NCBI GenBank assembly: GCA_030848705.1
Contig: CM061236.1
Coordinates: 56,873,481 to 56,937,480, forward strand
Reading direction: 5' to 3'
DNA length: 64,000 nucleotides
DNA from: Heracleum sosnowskyi
Taxonomy: Eukaryota > Streptophyta > Magnoliopsida > Apiales > Apiaceae
The notes under the pieces were generated by a model. It did no database searches. It saw only the letters and a list, made by a program, of their open reading frames with translations, and was not told the DNA's origin. The translations under genes and the position numbers were made by a program. Shown one piece after another: positions 36,122 to 46,900 of the stretch; the first letter of the stretch is position 1, and every line of letters begins with the position of its first letter.

Positions 36122-38257
36122 AGAATCGTACATTATACCTCATATAATCCGTATTACAAATATACAAAAATAAAAAATTCTCGAACCGTGTTCTTCGTGT
36201 TCTTGAATAATCAAACCAACTTTTGAAGGTGTTATTGAAATCCAAATCCAAAGTTCAAGTACTCAAATCAAAGATCTTGCGCTCTAGTTTCAGAATCTTC
36301 CAACCTCATCATCATCTGGAAATTTCTCGATTTATTATGAATTTTTCAAATTCGAATTAAAATTAGGGTTTATGTTCGAATTAGGGATTTTCATTCCGTT
36401 GATTCTCCGTTCAATTGGTTGCTTCTAACATGTTCCTAGGGTTCTAATTAGCAGGAATCCATGCTTTAATTTCATGTTTATGTCCAATTTTGATGAATTC
36501 GATTTTAGGGGTTTTGCCCTAATTTTTCTTTTGATTCGTCCGTTCTTGTTGATGATCTGACATGAATTCTGGTAGAGGGCTTTGATTGTATGTGTTGTAA
36601 GCTTCATTTTAACATATTAAACGTCGAGTTTCATGTAGAAATAAGAGAGATCGTGTTTCCGGCCGGAGTTGTTGCCACCGGTTTTCTTTAACTGAGTTTT
36701 TTGCTCGATTCCGGCATAGTTCGGGATTGTATGTATGTTGGTTGTGTTTGTTTTGAAGAGGCGAACAAAAGCCCTCTGGTTTGGTGTGTGTTTGATCGGA
36801 AACGAATGATTCCGGCCACCGGACGCCGGCCAGATTCTAGAAAACCCAGATTCCGGCGGGTTGTTCTTGGTGACCCGGATTCGTTCTTTCCGACCCGTTT
36901 ACCCGAATTTTCGACCCGGTTTCAATCTTCGAAACCCTAAATTATTTTCAGAAAACTGTTTTTGAATTTTATTTTTAAAATTAATTCGAAAATAGTTTAA
37001 AATCTTTAAAAATTCATATTTGATTTATAAAAATATATTTTTAATTCAGAAAAATTCCGGAAAATTATATTTATTATTTTAAATTCGAAAATTGATTAAA
37101 CTTAATTATTTTAATTATTTTTAATTATTAATTAGTTTATCTAATTGATTGATTAATTCTTTTAATCAGTTAATTCTTGAAAATTAATTATAAATTAGAT
37201 TTAATTAATTAAAAAATCAGTTTAATTATTTTCAAAGCTGTTGTATTACTTAAAAATAGTTTGAGCATTTAAAGAGTGTCAATTAATTTTATTGATTGAT
37301 TTATTTGCATTTAAATACTTATATTGGATTTAAAATCCGATTTTTGATTTAAAAATTTGTTTGCGACTTATTTAAATTCAAATAAGCCTCGGATATTGTT
37401 TTAAAAATATTTATAAGTGCTATATGGTTTCTATAAAGTGGAATAATGTGTTTAGTGTCCGTAAATGTTTTATATAAAGATTTGTGTATGAGTTTACTTA
37501 TCGGAAAAATAGGTCGGGCGTTCGATAAATCTCGGAAGTGCCCCGATAGGCTGTTTAGACTTATACAACGATTATGAGTGTATATTGAGGATAAAATAAA
37601 TGATGAGATGTACTAATATGAGTTATGTATTATAGAATCGAGTTCCCGAGACAAGGGAAAGGAGAAGGTAGAGTAGCAACGGTAGAATTTGACTACATCG
37701 AACCAGACAAGTGTCTATTTCTTTCACAAATCCTTGAGTAATCTTACTCTGAGTTATTATATGTATGTGTTATCAAACCAACCCCAATGATACGATTCTT
37801 ATCCTGTATCTGAACCAATAACATTGTTTCCATGAAAAATTCCTGATTCCTTTGATTATCCACAATCTTGTGGAATATTGAGAATCCTCGCCTTCGATTC
37901 ACCTGTGTATATTATAACCTTAATATTTCTTGAAGCTCCTTTGCAATTTATCACACTATTTTACCTTCGTTGTGATTGATTGTCAGATGAAACTCTTTTG
38001 CTATTGTCATTTCACCTTCGTTGTAATTGATTATCAGATGAAACTCTTTTGCTATTGTCATTTCACCCTCGTTATAATTGATTGTCAGATTAAACACTTT
38101 TGCTATTGTCATTTCACCCTCGGTGTGATTGATTGTCAGATAAAGCTCTTGATATTGTCATACTATTTTATTCTTGTTGTGATTATTATTGAAGCATGTA
38201 TTGCTTTTGTGTTATGATAGAATTGGAAATGTTTTGAAAAACAGACCAGCAATGGTC

Positions 38258-38405
38258 GGACCAAATTTTTGGTCGATGATAATTATGGACAGGATGGCCA
38301 AGGATCCAGTGGAGGGCTTTGCTATAAGTAGGTCCGGGGTTGATGCGTGGCTGGCCAGCAGCTCAACCTTTGATTTGAATGAGTTAAATAAAAATCCAAT
38401 TCTAA
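38258..38405 (+). repeat. Conserved block shared by LTR A and LTR B (copy B2)
   Basis: Same block as 32051-32198 with a few substitutions. Confidence 0.75.
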
Positions 38406-38901
38406 TCTGTTTTCTTCAGAAGAGGTTGATATAATCATGCATTGTGCATTGATTCAAATTCTTGTGATTCCTTTTCGTTATGAAACTGCATTGAATATAT
38501 ATATATGATGTTTGCTGAGCACTTTTGGCTCACTCTTGCTTGTTGTTTTATAACCCTATTCCAGTGAAGCGAGAGTATGAGTCGGCACAGCATGACAGAT
38601 AGTTCACCGGCAGCTAAGAGAGCTCCTCGAGTGATTGTCCTTGGCAGGGTAGTTGTTGTTTTGTTTTGTTAGACTAGATGTCTAGATCTGGACTTAAGTT
38701 GTGATGTAATAACTCTGATAAAACTGGTTGGTATTAATAAAAAGATTAAAGAAACTTGTGTTCAATGCCATAATCTGGATGCGGTCTTGGATAAGGGGTG
38801 TTTTATTTATTATTATATTATGCATGTGTTATATTCAGGTTTGTTGAGGTTCGTTGGTCGAGTGACTCCCCAAACCTGTACCCCGGGTTTGGAGGGCGTC
38901 A

Positions 38902-39187
38902 ATGTTTTCTATTAAATATTGTATTGTATAAGATTAGTTGCCTGGTATACTTCTTATCGAAGTTATACTAGTGTTGTGGATTGTATGAAAAGAAAGGGTT
39001 GTAAAGAAGAAAATTTTATGTAATGGAATTTTGGATTCTTGTTTCTAGCACTATAACCTTTAAAGATTCTTGGTAGAGTTGGGATCACAGATATTATTAT
39101 TGTGTTGATTTAATATTGAACAGGTTGTTTGAATTGAGAATGCAGTGTGACGACCAAATCCTTTGACCCCGGATTTGGGGAGTTACA
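38902..39187 (+). repeat. Gypsy A 5' LTR, only its last 286 bp
   Basis: Matches 27879-28164 and 57501-57786. It starts mid-LTR at ATGTTTTCTATT directly after gypsy B and ends GAGTTACA before a PBS. The left border is a rearrangement junction without LTR ends. Confidence 0.88.
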
Positions 39188-40623
39188 GGTAGGTATCAGA
39201 GCAGGGTTATAGTAAGACTAGAAACGAGAGTGTGTAGGAGTGTATATAGTTATATAAGGAATGTCAGAGATCATTTAGAGTTCGTGTTGGGCTATTGGAT
39301 ATAGTACCAATGAGTGAGTTAAGATAGGGGTATTCGATTAAGATGTTTGTGCTGAGATGGATAGAACTTCTTACGGTTGTAGATGTCTACGGCGGAATCT
39401 TCGAGGACTATCACGAGTCAACGACAACGTACGATATTGATAACTTTACGACGTGGAAAAGAAGGGCGTAGAATCGGATAACGAGCTATCGAGGAAGTCA
39501 ACAGAGAAGGCGTATGTGGAGACCTTGGCAATACCTTCCCATTCTATTGAAATATTTGACATTTCTTAAAGCGAAACTTGTGTTGGTGAATATATTCCAC
39601 CTTTTGACTTTGTATTTGATACTCTTGATAAATCATGTTTGCAATTGCATCAGAGGTTGTTGTGATATCTATTTCAAATTTTTGAGGCCTGTTGAAAATA
39701 TGCTATTCGAATTCCAACTCCTTCATTCTTGAGGGGTGGATAACTCTAGTTATGACGTAACACTATTTGTGGATACTTTCTTTTTGTGGTTCTTATTTTC
39801 TGGAATAACACCTTTGGAATCTATTCAATTTCAATCCAAGGCGTGTATTTGAGATTTCTTATCGAAAGGCCCTGGTTGTTATTCTGACTCTAAAGTTCTT
39901 TCATATTTCTCTACTCCAACTGAGACAAACAACCCTATTTATAGGGGACACAAGGACTATCTATCTGTGTGATAGAAGTCTGATGGGACGCCGTCACTTG
40001 TGTGTTGTGCAATACAAGAAGGCTAATTACCTTTAGTAATGTCTTAATTAAGACACGCAACATTGAGTTCATGTGATCGAATTGATCTCTCAGTGATTCT
40101 TTTATTTCCAATAATGTTTGCTCTAGAATATGCAGACTTGGTAACCCCAATTGTGGGACATTGCTATGATACAGAACCTTTTCATTTCAAATATCATGAA
40201 TCTGGTTGTCTCGAATAATCTTGAAGGTATGCCACCAGGTTGGGAATAATTTACCTTACCTTATTGAGCGAAGAAATTGTGATTAAATTACCACGAGCGA
40301 AAGCAAGATTTGAGATGTAAATATCTTCGGTACGAGAATTGGGAATGACAGAGCTTTAAGGTTATAATAACAAAAGATTAACTAGAAGAAATGATTGGAA
40401 TTAGGATTCGACCAGAATTGATCAAAGAGAAAGGGCTATACTGAGGGAAGAATTATGGGAAGAGAAATGGAATGTAATTACATGAGGGAATGAGAAAGTA
40501 TAAGGGATAAGAAGGAACTGCAAGGATATGTAAGAGATGTAAAAGAATGTTAATTTTGGAAAAATATCCACATATGTTGCGCAAGCTGATTCTGAGGACA
40601 GAATCCTGTTAAGGCGGGAAGGA
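39188..40623 (+). mobile_element. Gypsy A interior, gutted (PBS to PPT, 1.4 kb)
   Basis: Begins with PBS GGTAGGTATCAGAGCAGG (39188-39205; GGTATCAGAGC matches initiator tRNA-Met) and ends with a PPT-like AAGGCGGGAAGGA before the 3' LTR. No gag or pol domain is recognisable in any frame; the open stretches are short (39514-39732 +, 39935-40150 -) and look random. The tail GGACAGAATCCTGTTAAGG matches the end of gypsy B and C interiors. With 4 kb LTRs and almost no interior it is a non-autonomous derivative. Confidence 0.7.
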
Positions 40624-41083
40624 TGTAAGATCCGAGAAAATTACGTGTTAATATTTGATGTGAAATGAAATTTTATTTTCATATTAAAATTTATTAAATG
40701 TTTTTATCTGTTTAAATGTGTGGGGAATTAGAAATTATTTTGAAAAGGATGTCATACTATTTTATTCTATTTTAATTATCGAAAAGAAAATTTAGATCAT
40801 TCCCAAATTATTCGGGAAATTGGTATATCGTTCGTACCAATATTTCATTCGTTAAAGTGGGAAGTATTCAGAAATACTCGTAATAGAGGTATTTTGGTTC
40901 GTATATCTATTATTAAACGATACTTGTAGTTATCCGTACATTCTGGATGATTAACGTCTCGTAAAACGTGTATTCTACTTTATTAAAGATTTAAAGTGTA
41001 TATTCTGTTAAATTGTATTTAAAGCGATCCATCGGATCAGTATCGATCCAAAAATGTCGTTTGGGGTATTATTTTCCGTTTAA

Positions 41084-41093
41084 TATAAAAAGG
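41084..41093 (+). promoter_or_regulatory. TATA box, gypsy LTR A copy 2
   Basis: TATAAAAAGG in the same context as 24570-24579. Confidence 0.6.
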
Positions 41094-42712
41094 TGTATCG
41101 TACATTATTTTGCGTATAATCAAGTTAATATATCGTTAAATATAAAAATCTCTGAACCGTGTTCTTCGTGTTTTTGAGAATCAAACACAAATTTGAAGGC
41201 GTTACCGGAGTCCGATTTCAACGTTCTTATAGTCAAATCGAAGGTCTTGGAATCTAGTTTCATAATATACCTTCAAATTTCACGTGGGGTAATATTTCAA
41301 TTTCATACGAATTTTCTTTAATTCTGGAAAATTAGGGTTTATGTCAAATTTGGGGCTTTTTGATTCTGAGCTTGTTCATGTGATTTGATGATATGTATAG
41401 CTTCGTATGGTTGTAAGGAGTCCAAATATGTGTTCAATTTCATTGTTTGATTTCCGGATTGTCCAATTCGAAAATTTAGGGTTCTTGAGCTCGAATTGGG
41501 GCTTTTTGATTTAGAGTTTGTCCGTTGATTTTGATGGTTCCTATAGCTTCATATTAATCGATTTACATGTTTAATTGAGTCGTTCTATTCCTAGATTAGC
41601 TAGTTCGAATTGTTAGTTTTTTTCGAATTTTCAAACCATTAGTTCGTAAAATCTGTTGATTGTTTGTGTATGTGGATATGGGGGTTAGATTGTACGTGTT
41701 CTAAGCTTTGTTTTGGTATATAGAACATTCAGTTTGGTGCAGAAATGGCGCTAGTCGGATTTTGGCCGGAAAATGTTATGGTCGCCGGAAATTTCCAGAT
41801 TCCGGCGAACCTCCATTAAAGCTGGCTTGAAGCTTTCAAGGAAGAAGATGAATAGTGTTTCTGGAATTATTTTTTTAAATAATTCAAAAAAATAGTTTAA
41901 AAATTCTAAAAATCATATTTTTGATTTAAAAATACATTTTAATATTCAGAAAATTTTATAAATTTATAAATATTTATTTAAATTCGAAAATTTATTAAAT
42001 TTAATTATTTTAATTATTTTTTATTAATAATTTATTTATTTAACTAATTGATTAATTTTAATAATCAGTTAATTCTATTAAATAATTATTAATTAAATCT
42101 AATTAATTTAAATTATATTTAATTATTTTCTTGGCTTGGTTTTATTCATACGAATTTGTTTGAGTGTTTGGAATTAGTCAATTAATTTTATATTAATTGA
42201 TTAAATTGTTTTTAAATCTTTATATTAGGATAAATGATCCGATTTTTGATCTAAAAATATTTTGAGGTTTAATTCCTCTGAAACGAGAGTTGAATATTTT
42301 TCTAAAATTATTTCTTGGACGTTAGGAGACTTATGTGATTTATTTATCGCAATTAAATGACAATGTGTGTTACGTGGAATACGTGGATTATTTGGTTAGT
42401 GAGTCATAAATACGAATAAGTGATTGGAGACTTGTTTAAATACTTTGGTCATGTCTGATATTATCACGAGGGGTAGTTGGAATAGAAATTTGTCAGTAAT
42501 GTTAGAAAATAAGATTTACGAGGCCGTTGACTTAGATGTTGACTTTTATAGTATAGAGATTTTTGACGAGCGAGATACGTGGGTTATTTATTTAATTGAT
42601 CAAGATTATTCTATCAATTGAAATATGGTTATCCATGCAACAGAGGCTATTGGACGAGACGATTTAGATTATCGAAGTATGTTAAATAAAAGATATCGGA
42701 AAAGGATGAGAT

Positions 42713-42717
42713 ATTGT
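42713..42717 (+). other. Target-site duplication ATTGT, left
   Basis: ATTGT precedes the copia 3 LTR and is repeated at 55834-55838. The uninterrupted site, GAGATATTGTTTACGACGG, is at about 25990-26008 in the solo LTR. Confidence 0.97.
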
Positions 42718-43735
42718 TGTTATTCCCAAATGACCTAACAGAATTGTAGAAGGGGGGGTTGAATACAATTCTTGATATTTTCTTGAAACTAAACACTTTA
42801 TAAAATTAAACTGAACTGAATAAATAAAAACACAAGATATAAATAATTCAGTTGGATTGTTTGATGATCCAACTGAAGTGTTTTTATTGCGGAAATAATC
42901 TGTGATACAAAAGTACACAGCTGCTCAGTTACAAGGTTGTAGAGAAGAATTGCTCTCAAAAATAGCTAATACAATCTATTTGTGTTTCTTCTCTTAATTC
43001 TAAAGTAACTGCTACACTTGGTTATATATCCCAAGTTTACAATTCTACGTTTGGTTAAACTAAAGAATAAATGTAGTAACCATCAGTAGCTTGCTTTTCA
43101 TTCCTTTTGTCCAATGGTCCTTGGAGATCTTTGCTTTTGTCTTCATGCTCATTATAATCATTTCCAAGAGCCTTATTGGAAATTGGAATGTTTCCTTATT
43201 TCCAGTATCCACTTTGATGGCTTCCAATGCAAAGTACACTTCCATATCTCCTTTTAGATCTGTTCAGTAAACTGTCACTATCACTTTGTCAACTGTTCAA
43301 AAAGCAACATTGATTCGTTGATAGCAAGGAGATGTGTTTCGTTGATAGCTTCATTCTTCATTCCGTTGATGGTGTTTCCCTCGTTTCGTTGATGGGTAAA
43401 CTCCATACCGTTGACAGAGTAATCTTCATACCGTTGACATGTCTTCACTTAGGCAGAATTACAAGGCATAACATATTTACAATTAACCAACCTATTTTGC
43501 CTATCTAGTACTTAGTCAACATGACTTAGAAAACCTATCTAAAACATATAACAGAATGCCTATCATACTGAGAAGTATTGTACAATGCAATTGCTACAAC
43601 ACTCATTTCGTTGATGAGCTTCCTGTCAACGGAATGCTGCAAAGCATGCCATTTCGTTGACAGTTACAAAAATGACTTTACACAAATTCTACTAAGTGTT
43701 TTATGTTTATCATCAAGAACAACATATTCCTAAAA
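42718..43735 (-). repeat. Copia 3 LTR, 3' copy
   Basis: TGTTATTCCC at the left; right end CCTAAAA, where the other LTR has CCTAACA, so the terminal CA is mutated. Hairpin at 42740-42772. About nine TTTCGTTGA / TCAACGRAA words between 43310 and 43665. Confidence 0.95.
42740..42772 (-). other. U5 hairpin, copia 3 (also 54838-54870)
   Basis: Perfect 9 bp stem AGAATTGTA / TACAATTCT around loop GAAGGGGGGGTTGAA. Confidence 0.6.
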
Positions 43736-43749
43736 ATCTCCCCCAATTT
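43736..43749 (-). other. Polypurine tract, copia 3
   Basis: The sense strand reads AAATTGGGGGAGAT directly before the 3' LTR. The next 170 bases up to the env-like stop hold nothing else I recognise. Confidence 0.8.
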
Positions 43750-43921
43750 ATGACTGATAGAATAACAGCCATAAATCAAGAGACTTGATGATAACAAAAA
43801 CACTCAGATACATCATAAATTACAAAAGTAGAAAATGTATTAAGCTTCAAAACTTTATAGACAAAATACAAGACTTACAAGACTAATGCCCACAAGTGCT
43901 CCTCTAGTCTGAGCAAATGTT

Positions 43922-46900
43922 TCATCTGTGACTTCTTTGTGGCATAGTCTTCTTCCCTCTCTTGGAGTTGTTTTCCTCAATCTGGACCTGTAGCCTTCTG
44001 TAGAAGATTTTCTCCTCTTCATCTTGATCACCAAGCTTGGATTGCATCAGCTTTAGAGTTTGATTAGATGCCTTCTCCAGCTGGTCTTCCATTCTGAAGA
44101 ATCTTCTGCAATTGTCCTTGTCCTTAAACTCCATCATCCAATAAGGTTGAAGATGGATTTTCTTTCCTGTTGAGGGAACTCTAAGTATCCTGGGAAGAGC
44201 CTCAGGCTTGTTCCAGCTAGCCTTTATCTGACAGATTTTGGAGACCACCTCAGACTTGGCTGTTTTGGTGAAACCAAAGTCCTTTTTCAAGCATCTAAAC
44301 ACTGAGAGTAGTGTTTGATAGTCTTCTCCTAAAATTCTGTAGAGAGGCCACACTTGTTCTCTACCTCCCTTGAATATGAACACTAGTCTTTCAGGCAACT
44401 TTTGAGAAGCTGCAATTCCCCTTACTTCCACCAGGTTGTCTAAGTCAAGATGTAGACTGGATTCTTCCCTGATGTCAGCAATGTACATGCAGTCCTCTGG
44501 GTTTGCAGGGGGTTTTTGAGATTGTGGCTTTCTCACAAGAACAGGCTTTGCTTTGACAGACCTCTTCTTTGTCTTCATTGGTTGGTCCTTCTCTAACAGG
44601 AACTTTGGAAAGTAGGCTTCATCAAAATCAAAAGGTTCCTCTTTTGGCATGATTGGATGATCATGAAAATTGACAGGATGTGCAGGATCACAAGCCAACT
44701 TTCCCTCAATAGGTAGATCACCAGGAATTTGATGTGCACTTGTTGTGGAAGAGTCTTGAGCAGTTTCTTGAGAATCATCTTCATCAAAGTTCAGATTCCT
44801 CTTAGCTCTAGCCTTTGGCTGACTTGTTCTCTTCTTCTTTCCAGCTTCCTTAGCTTTATCCTTGGCCTTTTCTTCCTGTAGGGCTTCTTCATCTTCAAGT
44901 GATTGAGCAACTGCAAGAGCTTGCATTGCTGCCCTTTCACTTTCTTCAGCTTTGGCCTTAGCAAAATTTGGGTGACCAACCCAAATGTAGATTTCCTTGT
45001 TATCCCTGTAGATGAGTGACCTCTTGTTCCTTATGCTTGGATGATTGCTTTCTTTGCTCTCCTTGATCAGCTTCCCTAAGACTTTGAACTCATCTGGCTT
45101 TGGTGGAGGATAAGCTATCCTTTCTATGTTCTTGCCTTTGGGTTTTATGGGAGATACTGGAGATATCCCTCTTGCATCCACATTCCTCAAACATGAAGCT
45201 TGTCCTTTCTCATTCCTTGAATCTTGAAGGACTCCATGCTGAAGGGGTTCCATGACATAGGAACTCCTGAATTGTGGCTCCACTTGCACTGTCACCATTT
45301 CATTTGTTGATGGTGGTATTGAAGTAGCTTGTACAGATGATACCTTTTTAGTGTCAGCTAGCTTCTTGACCTTTGCTTCAATATTTGACCAGTGATCCTT
45401 GATTTGTTCTGCAAGTTTCATCCTCAAAGAGGCTTCCTGGATCAGGTCAATACTGTCCTTTTTCTTCTTTGGAAACTCCCCCATTGCTAATGGCTCGTCT
45501 GGTAAGGAGATGGCTGGGACCATAACCTTTGTAATCTGAATGTCTAGCTCCTTAGATTTCTCCCCCTTTTTGTTAGCATCAAGTGAGATGATAGGGAGCC
45601 CTTGAGCTGCCAGAAGCTGGGTGAGTAGCTGAGTTTGCTTCTCCTGCTCCTTTTGCATGTGACTAAGTGTAGCCTCAACTTTGTCCACTCTAGAGGAAAG
45701 AGTTTTCAAAGATGAAGACACTTCAGGTTCCTTGGTGAAAAACCTTGTCATCCTGGAGACAGTGTGAAGAGGAAGCTTTTCATCTAGCCTCCTGTCAGTA
45801 GCAGCCCTAAGGTTGCTAATTGAGTCCTTGATTTCTGTAGCCTCAATCCTTGTCTGCAACATTTGTAGCCTTTGAATTTCCAGAGAATCCATGATGGCTT
45901 TGTAGAATTTCTTGTCCCTTGCTCCTGCAGACTCATGAGCTAGATATGCTTCATTGTACTGCCTTGTGATGGCAGCATCCAAATTGCATCTACCATGCAT
46001 ATCTTGAGAAAGCCAGTTTGGTGTAGGAGGCACCACAGAAGTCCCAGTCTGTGCAGTAGTGGCCACCTGTAGAATGTCACCAAAGCTATCCTCATTATCA
46101 GAAAAATCAAATTCTCCACTTGCTTCAGCCCCTGGAGGTAGATTGGTCAAGGCATCCTTTGCTCTTTGCATTGATGCAGTTGTGTGAATTAGTTGTAGTG
46201 ACCTCTCTGCCTCCACATTGCCCTGTTGAGCCAAAACTTGATAGGCTGACACAGGATAAGTAAAGGTCTCAGGATCCAGGGAAATACTATCCAGAGTTTG
46301 TTGATAAACCTCTTGGAAAGTAAGTTCCCTTTCTCCCTCACTGACCTCCATTAACTCACTAGCAATGACTGCTTCCATTCTTATTACTCCTGTAGTCCCT
46401 TCTCTCTCTCCACTCTGTTCTTGCATCATGGGCTCCCCATGGCTCACACCTCTCACACCCTCACCTTCACCTTCTAAGGTGGAACTCTCAATCTCTCCTT
46501 TTGCCTGGCTGGAAGAAATAGCCAGCCTCTCACTCACATTCTCTCCTTTTGCCTGGCTGCAAGCCAGCCTCTCAGTTTCACTCCCTCTCAGTCCTAGAAG
46601 TGTCTCAACTACCACTAGATCATCTGCACTAGTTGTGGGAACAACTTGATTTTCAATTAAAGGTGCAGAGTGAACTATCAACGGAATGGTAGTTTGAACT
46701 GTCAACGGTATGGATACCGTTGATGGAGAAACACTTGTCAACGAAATAGACTGTTTCGTTGATGAAGTCAAGAAAGCACTTTGAGAATGAGAAATTACAG
46801 TAGAGTCTGTGGTGATTGATTTTAAAGATTGGTCCACAGATCCCCTTGCAACTTCAGGAAAAATTGGTTGATGGCCCAACAAATCACTTAACAAGTGATG

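Larger units (their letters stand above)
35535..38901 (+). repeat. Gypsy B LTR, copy 2, last bases missing
   Basis: Preceded by the PPT AAGGGGGGAATGA (35522-35534). TATA box at 36112-36121, minisatellite at about 37932-38190, shared block at 38258-38405. It ends at GGGCGTCA, one dinucleotide short of the CACA end of copy 1, and passes directly into the interior of LTR A. Against copy 1 it lacks about 71 bp bounded by TTGA repeats (31652-31726 in copy 1 coordinates). Confidence 0.9.
40624..42717 (+). repeat. Gypsy A 3' LTR, first part
   Basis: TGTAAGATCC start after the PPT. Matches 24110-25999 of the solo LTR, plus 209 bp (about 41476-41684) absent there. Broken at ATGAGATATTGT by copia 3 and continued at 55839. 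Confidence 0.92.

Noticed and set aside
39188..40623. Host gene inside the gypsy A interior
   Set aside because: Bounded by PBS and PPT; open frames are short, and neither codon pattern nor domains support a gene.
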